Shown in pieces: positions 45,107-56,076 of a DNA stretch of 64,000 bases (the first letter of the stretch is position 1; the number at the start of each line of letters is the position of its first letter). Made by a program: the position numbers and the translations under genes. The DNA is from Oscarella lobularis. Taxonomy: Eukaryota; Porifera; Homoscleromorpha; Homosclerophorida; Oscarellidae. The notes under the pieces are model-generated. The model saw only the letters and a list, made by a program, of their open reading frames with translations, made no database searches and was not told the DNA's origin. Location: contig NC_089191.1 of the NCBI RefSeq assembly GCF_947507565.1, forward strand, positions 806,001 to 870,000. The letters run 5' to 3'.

Positions 45107-45680
45107 AAATCAGCGTCCAAGGTGGCGTCCATCAGGCCTCCAGCAGCCATCATCTGAAACAAATAGAGATTATCATTATGTGGCCACTATCTGTATCTGC
45201 AAACACGGAAACGGCGAAGAGAGAACAAACGCTTGCAGAGCATGAATCGTTTTAGCGTTTACGAAATTATATATGTATATATAAATAAATAAAGTCGTGA
45301 CTTTACTCAAGGAGAGGGCCCCCACTCAGAGATAGTCATTTACCTTCTATCAAAGCGCTGGGAAGTCGAGATTTCGCCGATACGAATTCGCCGACTCTTC
45401 TCCGACGCAGCTAGTCGCGTTTCAATCGCCTGTAGACAGAAAAATACAGTCGCTACGCGAAGAAACGCAACGACGCTTCGGAGAGGGGGCCCCATCGAAT
45501 AAGACGACTAGTTTGGCTTATCAAGAATGCAGCTATCTGTTCGTCATCACTCGATCTTAGACTTTCGCCGTGGAAATGCGTGGAAAACCTGAACAACAGC
45601 GATCGATGAGATTGAGGAGCCCCAATTACTTTACATAGGTCGCTAGGCTTACCACAAGTGCAGATTTTCATTTCCTTTGA
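45107..45680 (-). other. Exon-like fragments on the minus strand, identity unknown
   Basis: Three pieces have good splice borders: 45671 (MKICTCG then GTAAGC), 45354-45430 (AIETRLAASEKSRRIRIGEI, donor GTAAAT), and about 45107-45153 (MMAAGGLMDATLDADLS, donor GTACTT at the palindrome edge). They do not join in one open frame by my reading, so the first two may be 5' UTR. No family recognised. Confidence 0.3.
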
Positions 45681-46029
45681 CGAAAAAAGCGATGGAAATC
45701 CTCCGAAATGACTTTAGAAGACGAAATACGTAGCCACGTGTAGTCGAACATGTCCACGTGATCAATGACGTAATACTGTATGAGATCCACTGTACTGTAA
45801 TATTGTCGCTCCGCTTACCTCTTTCTGGAGCCGATCTCGTTGTTTTTACGTTATGTTAACAACAGACAGACAGACTGGCTAATCTAAAAAAATTGTAAAT
45901 ACTTTGCCGTACTAGTCTATACTCCGGCCGTAACAATAATTGTACTTGCTCGAAAATCGCTTCATCGATATCGAGCGATCTTCAGCTCTCGAAGAAGCGT
46001 CCAACGGACCTTTATCTCTCGCCGCCACG

Positions 46030-47065
46030 ATGAGCGCGAAAGACGAGGACCCCACGGAGGGTTCCCTCACCGAAGAGGCGTTCGTCGACGATCTCGAACG
46101 CGCGCTCGCGCGCCTCATGACGCCAATCGTCGACGGCGTCTACGCCGTCGTCGAAGCGACCGCCGTACGACGCGATCGCTACCTGAACGACAGCGACGGC
46201 GACGTGACGGCGGCGACCGAAGCGGCGATCGCCTACAGGGCAACGAAAACGGACCGATTGCGACCGTTTCTCGTTGGCCTATTGCCGGGACTCTCTATTC
46301 CCGGGCGCATCGTGGTCGCTCTTTGGAATCGCATGCGCGCAATCGCGCTCGTTGCGTCGCTGCACGGATTCGACGTGTCCGACGTCGAAATTCAGCGCGA
46401 AGTGCTCTGCTGTCTCGTCGACGCCGATCTCTCGCTCGAGAGGAGAATCGATACAGGTAAAAGGGTGCGTAGAAGGAGGAGGAGAATTTGAAAATCAGTG
46501 GGGTGTTCACGTGAACCATAACGCGCGTCGTTGATTTCGTTGATTTCCTCTAATAAATAATAAATTATTTTAATCTTCCGTTGCAGATGATGCTAGTCGT
46601 TTTGTCGCTCGGGAATTAATCGGAAGAGCGAGTGCATCATCTGCAAAGGGACGTGATGCAAAACGCATTTCATTTCAATGTATCCATGATATACTGACTG
46701 CGGACATAGCGCAAAAGGGGGCCCACGCGAGAGTTCACTTTCGCGCGAAAGCGGACAAACGCAAGGGAAACGCACTCCTCGAACGCGTGCAACAAAGTCT
46801 TGTATCATCGAAGGAGCAACTCGAACTGGAAGACCAGTTGCTCCTACTAGAACAAGCCAAAGACTTATTCAAATCGGCGAATAAATCCGATTTAGTACGG
46901 GAAGCGGAAAAACTTAGAAAGAGCATAGAAAATCAAAAACGCGTTGTTTCAAGTCAGACCAGTTTTAGCATAGGTAGGGCATTTATCGATTTCATATTTG
47001 GCATGTTTAGAGGCATAATCGACGTACTGCGCCACTTACTAGTCAGAAGTAGCCCCAATAAATAA
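46030..47065 (+). CDS. EcsC-like domain protein
   Basis: Two exons, 46030-46456 and 46587-47065, joined as DTDDASRF. The first exon reads RLRPFLVGLLPGLSIPGRI, then WNRMRAIALVASLHGFDVSD and REVLCCLVDAD, a pattern like the bacterial EcsC family and its eukaryotic relatives (helical, Gly/Leu-rich, ending AYGFDL). The second has a basic patch, a helix rich in Glu/Leu (SKEQLELEDQLLLLEQAKDL) and a hydrophobic C-terminal segment (IDFIFGMFRGIIDVLRHLLV), possibly membrane-associated. Function unknown. The start is the first ATG of the frame. Converges on DTL 60 bp away. Confidence 0.5.
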
Positions 47066-47126
47066 ATAAACGTATTATATGGATTTCAACGTTCACGGCC
47101 GCATTTATTGATTAATTAATTCCTAA

Positions 47127-49443
47127 TTACTTACTTGGCCCATTTGGCGAAAAATATTGCGTGATCGTTTTTCCAACGCGAGTGTTCGAAACGTTTCTAA
47201 GCGTCGACGGCGATGTTTCGCCGAATTTCAGCTTCTTTTTCGTCGGCGAGTTTTCGTCTGACGAGTAGCCGCTTTCCATCGATTGATTCTGATTTTCCTT
47301 CTCGTCGATAACGCGCATGAACGATAGAATCGACGGTTGCCGTTTCGACGTATCGGTTATTAGCGTCGGAGACGACGGGGGAGGAGGAGACGGTCGTATT
47401 TCGTTTTCAATTCGCGTTTGACCGACTATCGGTTTATGACTGTCGTTCGCGTGACGATCCAGACGCCAAATTCGCACGGAATTGTCGTCGGAACAGGTGG
47501 CCAATCGCGTGGCGTCTTGCCGACACCAGGCAACGCTAGTCACCTCTTTCGCGTGACCCGTTAGAACGAAGGGAGGCTTATCCGGAGAATCAATCTATAC
47601 AAGAAAGTATAGGAGACTCTGGGTAAAATTGCAGCCGCAGGGTATGTATAGGAAATGCAGCCAGCCTCTATGTGAGTAAGATTTAAGGTAGTCACAGCAT
47701 ATGGTCTTTCTTAGCAGCCTCTAACATGTATATGTATCACAAGGCAGTAGGCCTAATGTATGCCTCTATAGGGAATTTCTTACCTGCCACATGTATGCCT
47801 TGTGATCACTGGATCCGCTCAGTAAAAATCGGTCGTCGACACTAATAGACGTTTTCACGTAGAAACTCGCGTTGAGATGGCCTCGAAACGACGCCAGTGG
47901 AAGCGTCGTTTGACTACTACAGTCATACATGTATATACTAGAAACAATGCAATCAGCTCTGACGCAATGGTAAGACCCTTTCACTTACTTATCATCTGTA
48001 CAATTAGCAAATAGCCGACCATCAGTTGAGTCTAGCACCAAGTGAGAGTATCCTAATGGAAAAAAATCATAAAATTGATTTGCAATAGATTTTAAATAAA
48101 TTCTGACCGTGTTGCCGTGCACTCTGCTTGGGATAGGGATACGTTTTGACAGGCTTGAGGTGGTGTCTACACATTCTGATATCCCAGCCTTTGATGACAC
48201 TAAAATAATCAATAGAACCACAATTCAAAACTCCTATTGAGTTGACTCGCCTATCCGAAGCTCCAGACGATATCAAAGTGGCGTCGCCTTGAAAAACGGC
48301 GCACGTGACACTCTTGCTTTGATCCCCCTAATATGCGCATATACCTATACATACATTGAAGTGAAGGGATCCAAGTCTCTAAATACCGTTGCTGTTGATT
48401 TTCGACGTTTCCCAATCCGCTTTGGAGGCCTAGTGTCGTTCAAAGAACGAGACGATAGACACGTTACGTGAGCATCAGGAATAGTAAGAGCAGAGGAGCC
48501 ATGACCTTAGGTAGATACACACCTCCAGGACGGAGGTATAGATAAATACTATGTACACATACCTCTGCTTGCGTTGCATCTCGCGTCCCACAATCTAATG
48601 CTTCCGTCGCGTGAACCAGAAACGAATACGTCTTGAAAGGACATATTATTTGAAATGGTTTTGCTTTGATTGTGCCGTACTTGAGTCGTTCTTTCGAAAC
48701 TTCACCGATTTGACGCTGCTCCCGTGACCACAGAAACTTTGTATGGGCGCGCAGCGAATTGTATCCCAAAAGACAATTTTCTGATCGCCTGATCCAGTCA
48801 ACTAACAACAATTCAATTAATTAATTAATTAAAACTATTTGCACGTGTACCAATTTAGCAACATCGTTGTCAGCCCAGCACAAATCGAAGATAGCATTAG
48901 CATGAGCTCTCCATTCTACAGAAAAATTAATCAATCTTTAATTAATTAATTAATTAATTAATTAATTAAAGACCTTGAATCAGCGCCGATTGGCCTGATC
49001 GATTCGAGTCTATTAGCTGAACGCTTCCCTCTTCGTCGGCAACGGCTAATACGCTCCGATCACGTGACTCTTTTTGAAAGAAAGAAATTTTGAATTTCGA
49101 ATGAAATACGCGATACGAACGATTTCAAGACGACTTACGCGCACCAAAACTGCAAACGAAAGGCGGAATCAGCGTCTAGGATCGACAAAAATGAGAATAA
49201 GAACGAGTGGCCCCCCCCCCCCCCAAGTTCGCGTTCGAGGTCACCTCGTCGTCTTGGCTCACGGTAACGTGTTCGTCGTCGGCGTAGCAGACGAGAGACT
49301 CGTAGTAGAAGGCCCACGGAGCGGGACGCGTTCGAACTGCGCGTGGAACGAGTTGGACGACGTCATTCTGCCGCTTTGCGATCGGTTTTCGGCTTACCTG
49401 AATGCGAGAATTGGCGCCGAAGCGCGTACTGAGCGATATTCAT
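47127..49443 (-). CDS. DTL: DTL / CDT2, substrate receptor of the CRL4-Cdt2 ubiquitin ligase
   Basis: Minus strand, about ten exons. Start MNIAQYALRRQFSHS at 49443, then YYESLVCYADDEHVT, IPPFVCSFGAQ, SVLAVADEEGSVQLID, then WD repeats: WRAHANAIFDLCW, LTGSGDQKIVFWDT, FVSGSRDGSIRLWDARC, LGYSHLVLDSTDGRLFANCTDD, IYMYDCSSQ, DDRFLLSGSSDHKAYMWQ, LATCSDDNSVRIWRLDR. The tail is Ser/Pro-rich and ends KTITQYFSP, resembling the C-terminal PCNA-interacting motif of human CDT2. It targets Cdt1, p21-type and Set8-type substrates on chromatin-bound PCNA. The early exons overlap the antisense of an apparent N-terminal extension of the neighbouring NKRF-like frame. One intron contains a C14/G14 run (49211-49224). 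Confidence 0.94.
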
Positions 49444-49523
49444 GGTCGAAGACGGCGGATGGAAAGCGCGGAAAAAAATGCCGCGAAAACGCGCCAAGTT
49501 ACGAATTCTTACGACAGTCGCGC

Positions 49524-50708
49524 ATGCTCAGACAGAAAATGAACGAGGGCTACGAAGGATACGAGCGAATGCCCTGGGAAGGCGTCGACCGGCGTTATTT
49601 TGCACGAATTCAATTTCTCGAAGATCACACGGACGCGTGGGGTCGCGAACGCGCCACAACGATGTCGCACGTTTGGTCGAACGTCTATTACGACGGAAAT
49701 CGCTATCCGGACGCCGTTCAGGCGCTCGTTGCGCGCTGGGAGCCGCGATTGGACGCGTTGCCAACGTTCGACGACGTCAAATCGAAGACGAAGCCGCCGC
49801 CGACGCTCGAACGCGAAGAAGAAGACGAAGAAGAAAAGCGAAGCGAGTATCCCGTCGAAAATTTATCCGACGTCCCGGACGCCGTATTGGAAATAGCTCG
49901 TCGAGCGCTAATCAACGACGAAGACGTCGAAGAGAAGCCGATTAGCTTGTTCTACGCGTGCGCACAAAAATCGAAATTCACCGTCAAATTCAACGAGGAA
50001 ACCGTTGACGGAAGCGGGGGCTTGACAATGGGGGCGTGTCTCAACGGGGTCCCCATCGATTCGGGTCGCGGTGCGAATAAGAAAGACGCACGACGAGCGG
50101 CGTGCGAGCAGTCGCTACGACGACTCGTCGGCTTACAGATTCAGTTGGGCATACGACAACTGAAACCGTGGCGACCGCAAGCAAATTCCGATACCATGGT
50201 AACGAAAGACGACTTAAAAAAATCAACAAAAACTAGCGACGTCATACCCGAGTCGAACATAGGAAATCGTATGTTGAAGAAAATGGGTTGGGATGGCGAT
50301 AAGGGATTGGGTAGAGAAGGAGCGGGACTCATCGATCCGATAGCGACTATGGGCCAAGTGAGTCGAGCCGGCTTGGGTGCATCGGGGCTCGGACAAACGA
50401 TCGACCGACGTCTTGTCAAGGCTCGGCTTGAAGAGTTCGTTCAGCGCGACGCCGACGACGCCGAGTTGACGTTCTCGTCCGAATTGACGAAGGAGGATCG
50501 CGTCGTCGTGCACGAAGTCGCGCAGATGCTTCACTTGCGACATCGATCATTCAACGAGAACGGCGCGCGCTATATTGCCGTTTCGAAGATGACGAACGCG
50601 GCGGAGGCGGCGTCGCGCGACGCGTTGCTTCGAAAGCGAGAGAGGGACGTTTATGAGAACGAGGAAGACGTGTCGGCGGCGGCGAAGAGACCGGCGGGAA
50701 TTTTTTAG
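49524..50708 (+). CDS. NKRF: NKRF-like RNA-binding protein (XTBD, dsRBD, G-patch, R3H)
   Basis: Intronless. An XTBD-like N-terminus (DRRYFARIQFLEDHTD, then MSHVWSNVYYDGNRYPDAV) is expected to bind the exonuclease XRN2. An acidic linker follows, then a dsRNA-binding segment (KFTVKFNEETV, then GANKKDARRAACEQSLRRL), a G-patch (NIGNRMLKKMGWDGDKGLG) and a C-terminal R3H domain (LTKEDRVVVHEVAQMLHLRH). This order is that of NKRF, which works with XRN2 and the helicase DHX15 in pre-rRNA processing. The frame stays open back to 49074, but that part is antisense to proven DTL exons and crosses a C14 run. I therefore start it at MLRQKMNEGYEGYERM (49524). Confidence 0.85.
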   Translation: MLRQKMNEGYEGYERMPWEGVDRRYFARIQFLEDHTDAWGRERATTMSHVWSNVYYDGNRYPDAVQALVARWEPRLDALPTFDDVKSKTKPPPTLEREEEDEEEKRSEYPVENLSDVPDAVLEIARRALINDEDVEEKPISLFYACAQKSKFTVKFNEETVDGSGGLTMGACLNGVPIDSGRGANKKDARRAACEQSLRRLVGLQIQLGIRQLKPWRPQANSDTMVTKDDLKKSTKTSDVIPESNIGNRMLKKMGWDGDKGLGREGAGLIDPIATMGQVSRAGLGASGLGQTIDRRLVKARLEEFVQRDADDAELTFSSELTKEDRVVVHEVAQMLHLRHRSFNENGARYIAVSKMTNAAEAASRDALLRKRERDVYENEEDVSAAAKRPAGIF

Positions 50709-50771
50709 CATTTTTCGTAATTAAATAAAGGAGACTGGCGATTTTTCGGGTCTAGAAAGGGCTCTCTACCT

Positions 50772-53700
50772 TCAAAGTTCGATTGTGAGAGACGTGCCTC
50801 TTATCGCATTGTACACAAAAGTGTTGTTGAATGGAACGAATTGATGAGTAACGATCTTGATCACTTCCTGAGCAGCCACCCCTAATGTAAGGCTGTGTCA
50901 TAATGTAAATGAAGTGGTGATATGGCCCTTTTACCTCCAAGAAACGCCGCCACGGCGTGTAGCTCGCATCCCCCGTATCTGCACCTAAGACAAGAGCATT
51001 GCCCCCACTCAAATCATTCCCTTGTAATCGGAGATTTACATTTCGTCAATGCATTCGGTTTTTATTGCGCTATTGATTCCCATCTCCTTGACAAACGAGG
51101 CGGTCGTCTCCTTCAGCATACGTTTATCACTGTCGACGTCTTCCACGGTCTCGCCTTTAAAGAAAAAGTAACCATTTGAGCTCCATGACTTGCTCGAGCG
51201 AATCTCGCACCTGGATATCGGTTCTCTTGACTTTGAAACCGATCCGCGGCTCGCAACACGACATAGAAAACCAAGTCGGAATCCTCGTCACCGAGATGCA
51301 TATCTAAGAGGAAATAGGCAAAAGAATAACTCACACGTACAGGGATCTGCCGAGAATTTTTTCAGTGGGGGAAGGTCTCGAAGGATAGACTACTCACAAG
51401 GTCTATGAGTAATTTTAGTAGAAATAGAAAAATACTCACAGGGTCCATGGGTCATTTCACTACTAATAATTTCAAAGACAATTACTCACAAGGTCCACAA
51501 GTAATTGCGCACAAAATGTCGTTCTTCTAACATCTAGTTAACCGCAAGTACGAGATCGGCAGTCTAATGCCTTTTCTAGGCACGCTTAGTCCCTCAACAC
51601 CCACGAAGATCGATGTTGGAACGACTAGCTTCGAGAAATCTCGAAATTTCGAACATAAGCATCTTTTCTATGAACTGCGCGTTCGAAGTTCACGAACGTA
51701 GTTCTATATTAGTTAGGATCTTAGCATATTTCACTTGGCACCGGCGCAGCGCGCCGGTGCCCAGTGAAATATGCTAAGATGGGTGTGGTGGGCGGGGGCG
51801 GCGGCGGGGAGGATGGCGGTTAGTTTTTTTCGCGATTTTCTCGGCCAAAATTAAAGATTGGTCGATCCCATGAATCAAAAAAGTTCTATAACCCAACAAT
51901 CTACTAGACTAGGAAGAGAAACGGCCGAATCGCGTCGAAAGCACCAAAATAGCGCGATTTTCCGATCGCATCGCGGTTTTCTCGCCTAAAACAAACGATC
52001 CGTTGAATCGACGCGATCGAAACGCTTTAGAATTGCAATTTTACTTCAACTAGTGGAAGAAACGACTGAATCGCGCGAAAAAGGACCAAAATATCGCCAT
52101 TCTTGGTCTCCCACGCACAAAAATGTCGTTCTTCGCACATCTAGTTCACCGCTAGTACGAGATCGCCGCTCTAATGGCTTTTCTAGGCACGCTTAGTCCC
52201 TCCACCACTACGAAGATCGATGTTGGAACGACTAGTTTCGAGAAATCTCGAAATTTCGAACAAAAGCATCGATTTTCTATGAACTGCGCGCTCGAAGTTC
52301 ACGAACGTAGTTCTATATTAGTTAGGATCTTAGCATATTTCACTTGGCACCGGCGCAGCGCGCCGGTGCCCAGTGAAATATGCTAAGATGGGTGTGGTGG
52401 GCGGGGGCGGCGGCGGGGAGGATGGCGGTTAGTTTTTTCGCGATTTTCTCGGCCAAAACTAAAGATTGGTCGATCCCATGAATCAAAAAAGTTCTATAAC
52501 CCAACAATCTACTAGACTAGGAAGAGAAACGGCCGAATCGCGTCGAAAGCACCAAAATAGCGCGATTTTCCGATCGCATCGCGGTTTTCTCGCGTAAAAC
52601 GAACGATCCTTTGAATCGACGCGATCGAAACGCTTTAGAATTGCAATTTTACTTCAACTAGTGGAAGAAACGACTGAATCGCGTGAAAAAGGACCAAAAT
52701 ATCGCCATTCTTGGTCTCCCACGCACAAAATGTCATTCTTCTAACATCTAGTTCACCGCTAGTACGAGATTGACAGTCTAATGGCTTTTCCAGACACGCA
52801 TAGTCCCTGGAATTCTACGGAGATCGATGCTGGAGCGACGAGCTTCGAAAAAACTCGAAATTTCATTTACTCACAAGGTCTATGAGTAATTGTATTAGAA
52901 ATAGAAAATTACTCACAGAGTCCATGAGTAATTTCACTACTAATAATTTCAATTACTCAAACAGTCTACGAGTAATTGTATTAGAAATTTAAAATTACTC
53001 ACAGGGACCATGAGTAATTTCACTACTGGACAATTACTCACAGGGTTCTCGAGTAATTGTATTAAAAATTACTCACAGGATCCATGAGTAATTTCACTAC
53101 TAATAATTTCAAAGACAATTACTGTACTCACAAAGTCAACTAGTAATTTCACTAGAAATAGAAAATTACTCACAGGGTCCATGAGTAATTCGGATTATTC
53201 CTACACATGTAATAATTATTCACCTATATCCTGTGACTTGGCCGTCTCCCGCGCGTACTCTTCGCCCAGCGAACGACATCGTATAACGCGTAGAAAATGC
53301 GCGTTCTTGCAGAACAACTTGACGTCTTCGTCGGCTATAGAGTCTCGCGGCTACAATAGAAAAATAATCATCGCATGTGCGCGTACAACGCAACGTGCCT
53401 TTCCCATCTCGTCCAGAAGCCTATAGACTCTTTCCTTAACGCAAGTGGCGTGCTCCATTGCCTTCGCTTGATAACTGAAAGAAAGTATTAATTGAAGAAA
53501 AGAAGCGAGTTTTGCTCACATTTGCTGAAGTTTTATGTATCGTTTGGAGTCGGCCGTCATGTCGGGAATGGATCCCCGTAGAGGCAAAGCACCTATATCA
53601 TAACAGACAAGTGTCTTTAACTCGTTGCGCGCGAGCGGCGCTTGCGGTTCAGGCGCATGGAACGCCACTCGCGCATAAAAAGTACTCTGTAGCGTTGGCG

Positions 53701-55829
53701 GGAACGCCCACTTTCAATAGGTGTCTTCAACTCGTTGCGCGCGAGCGGCGCTTGCGGTTCAGGCGCAAGGAACACCACTCGCGCATAAAAAGTACTCCGT
53801 AGCGTTGGCGGAAACGCCCACTTTTGACAGGTAAGTGTCTAACTCGTTGCGCGCGAGCGACGCTTGCTGGACGGAACATGTCTCGTGCATAATAATGGCG
53901 TGGTCAACGGCAGCGTCCGACTGGTAAGGGAAGATAAAATTTTTTCATCCTGCCATTACCACGCTATTATTATGCACTAGACAGGTTCCGTCCGCCTGAA
54001 CCGCAAGCGCCGCTTGCGCGCAACGAGTTACAGACACTGGTCGGTCAAAAATCGGCGTTCCCAACATTTACCATTTAAAAAAGATAAAGATGCACCCAAT
54101 TAAAGGATAATTTCAATTTGGATGCATCCCTGAATGCATCCAATTTCAATTGGATGCATTGGCCCACCATATTGCATTTAAAAAAATTATCAAGAAAACG
54201 CCTCCGGTACCTTCTCCTTCATTGGCTACAAAATCCTTCACAGCCCTAGCGAGTATCCAAAACGTTGAACTCTAGTAATAAAGCTCGGTGAGCGTATCTC
54301 GTGTCTACTTTTCTAACTTGATGAGTCAGATTGCAGCAAGCGGGGTCGGCAAAGACGGACTCCACCTCTTCTGGGACCTAATTTTAGTATTTTTACAAAG
54401 AATTATTATCGCTATAACTTCGAACTGACTCTCGTTGGAACGAGACACGAGTTGACGTTCTTCACGGCCTCGTCGAAATTCTCCTCGTCTTCAGGATCCC
54501 CGTTTTCGTTCAATAGGATTCCTTCACAGGAAAATAAATAGATGCATAAAGGACCTTGCGTGTTGCTATCTGACCCGTCTTAATCAATTCCTTCAAAACT
54601 CCTTTCTCTTTGTACGTCTTAGGCAAATTTCCATCGTGCTAAAAGCAGTCATATTATATAGCAGAAACGGCGTCCCAAGTCCGTCTCACCGATTCTTTGT
54701 ATCGATTCAAGTATTTTAGCAATAGAACGAGAAACGGCGTGTGACCATGTTCCTAGGAAGAAAGAGACATAAACGCGATCCTATTTTCAGTAATCGTTTC
54801 AGGGATATATACCTGTTTGGTCATCGAAGTCAAATCGAGCGAGTCAACATACTGAACAAACTCGGGAAACGGTCTATCGAGCCGAAGATCAGGATGAGCG
54901 CTCTCAGGATGAGACTCGACGACTGTAGATAGTGTCTCAAAGATAGAAAAAAACAATTATAGTATTTCTCACATACCTGGATGCTCTGCAAACACCAGTC
55001 TTATGTATCCAATCATCCCATAGGCTCGGACTACGACTAGCGGAATTTGATATCCCCACAAAATGTCACCCAAGTTGAGCAGCGTCCTTAATTAATTAAA
55101 GAATTAATAAACAACAGCTCTGTTTTTAAAATTAATTAATTAATTAAAACTATTCACTTTTCGGATAAATTAGTAGCGATGACGCACGAGAATGATTTGA
55201 AAAATTCGGGCCGATTTTGCAACATCCGTTCGGCAGTCTATGCACACGTGAAAATTCAATTTCTAAATCTAATACAATTGAACGTCTGACCTCGTCGACG
55301 TAGTTTCCTTTCACGTCGCCGTTCAGTTCGAGAAGTAGAGCTGTGGCACATTCGGCGCGTGACTGGGAAGAAATGTTCCTATTTTTGATAAATGTTATCG
55401 AATTTTTCTCTCTCTACTTTTCCAAGCCAGTCGTCGTGAAGAAAGAAGCTGAAATTTTCCGCGTCAATCAAAAAAAATACGTCGTAAAATGCGATTTTTA
55501 GTACTTGTTTCCAATTGACGCTTTCGTGACTTTTTCGCCGTCGACAATGGCAAAAGAACCGATACCTGAAAATATTCTATTTTCCCCCACTTTTTTACCT
55601 CTTCCTATCTACGTACCGGGCAAAACGAGGTTCTTGAGCGTTTCTGTTCCTGCTGCCGTGGCATTGATTAGGCAAACCGACGCCGTTTCGAGAGCCGCCT
55701 GGCCTCGTTCTCCCCACAGCCTTCGGAGAGCGCGAAATCGGCACGATGCATGTGCGTGGAGTAAGCAAACCTAAGCTGACGATCGTATTTCTTCGATTTG
55801 TCCGTCTGGGATTCGGATTCGCTCGACAT
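50772..55829 (-). CDS. NAE1: NAE1 (APP-BP1), regulatory subunit of the NEDD8-activating enzyme
   Basis: Minus strand. Start near 55829 ([19 protein letters not shown]). Exons include [41 protein letters not shown] (54930-54750), [136 protein letters not shown], and [20 protein letters not shown] to TIEL with the stop at 50772. All match human NAE1 in order. With UBA3 it adenylates NEDD8 for cullin activation. Two introns are enlarged by repeats: 51330-53200 (satellite and hairpin minisatellite) and about 53590-54180 (inverted-repeat element). The exon order is intact, so the gene is probably functional. Confidence 0.94.
51515..52862 (-). repeat. Second array of the ~627 bp satellite, in an NAE1 intron
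   Basis: Two full units plus a partial one, reverse complement of the ACSBG-intron array. Hairpins lie at about 51717-51780 and 52327-52390, each followed by the G-rich stretch GGGTGTGGTGGGCGGGGGCG. Units are about 610 bp and slightly diverged from the first array. NAE1 is on the minus strand, so relative to host transcription the repeat has the same orientation as in ACSBG. Confidence 0.92.
52863..53195. repeat. Hairpin minisatellite (AATTACTCA...TGAGTAATT)
   Basis: Repeated units of the form AATTACTCA, 7-10 bases containing CAGGGTCCA, then TGAGTAATT, each able to fold. The same motif also appears at 51385-51512, on the other side of the satellite array. In both places units are separated by TTCACTACTAATAATTTC. 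Confidence 0.85.
53605..54045. repeat. Short tandem plus inverted repeat, MITE-like, in an NAE1 intron
   Basis: Two ~110 bp direct copies begin at about 53610 and 53722 (CTCGTTGCGCGCGAGCGGCG then AAAAGTACTC). A third partial copy starts at about 53835, followed by an inverted partner at about 53965-54045 (CGCCGCTTGCGCGCAACGAG). The inner arms AATAATGGCGTGG and CCACGCTATTATT bracket a ~50 base loop. No transposase frame is present. Confidence 0.8.
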
Positions 55830-56076
55830 TAGTGGCGGAAACGAAGAGAAACTCTGATAGCTATCCTTACGACTGTCCGTAATACTAAGCTAGTCAGAAT
55901 TTACGCCTAGATGAGAGTATAGAGGTTCACACGAGTAACAGAGCTGTTTTAAATGTATGTGAAAAACATATTATGCTGGCAGTTGAACCAAAAAGTGAAG
56001 AGAAAACGAATTGCCACGGGTCACGTGGATAAACTTATCCGGGTGTCTCTTGGCGCTGAGTTTGGTTTGAAAAAGC
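55830..56076. promoter_or_regulatory. Divergent promoter NAE1 / geminin
   Basis: 247 bp separate the NAE1 start (minus) and the geminin start (plus). No definite E2F site (TTTSSCGC) was recognised by eye. A shared promoter is inferred from spacing. Confidence 0.45.

Noticed and set aside
49074-49523. N-terminal extension of the NKRF-like protein
   Set aside because: Its plus-strand frame is antisense to DTL exons 1-4, which show real conservation, and it begins with a non-ATG codon and crosses a C14 run.
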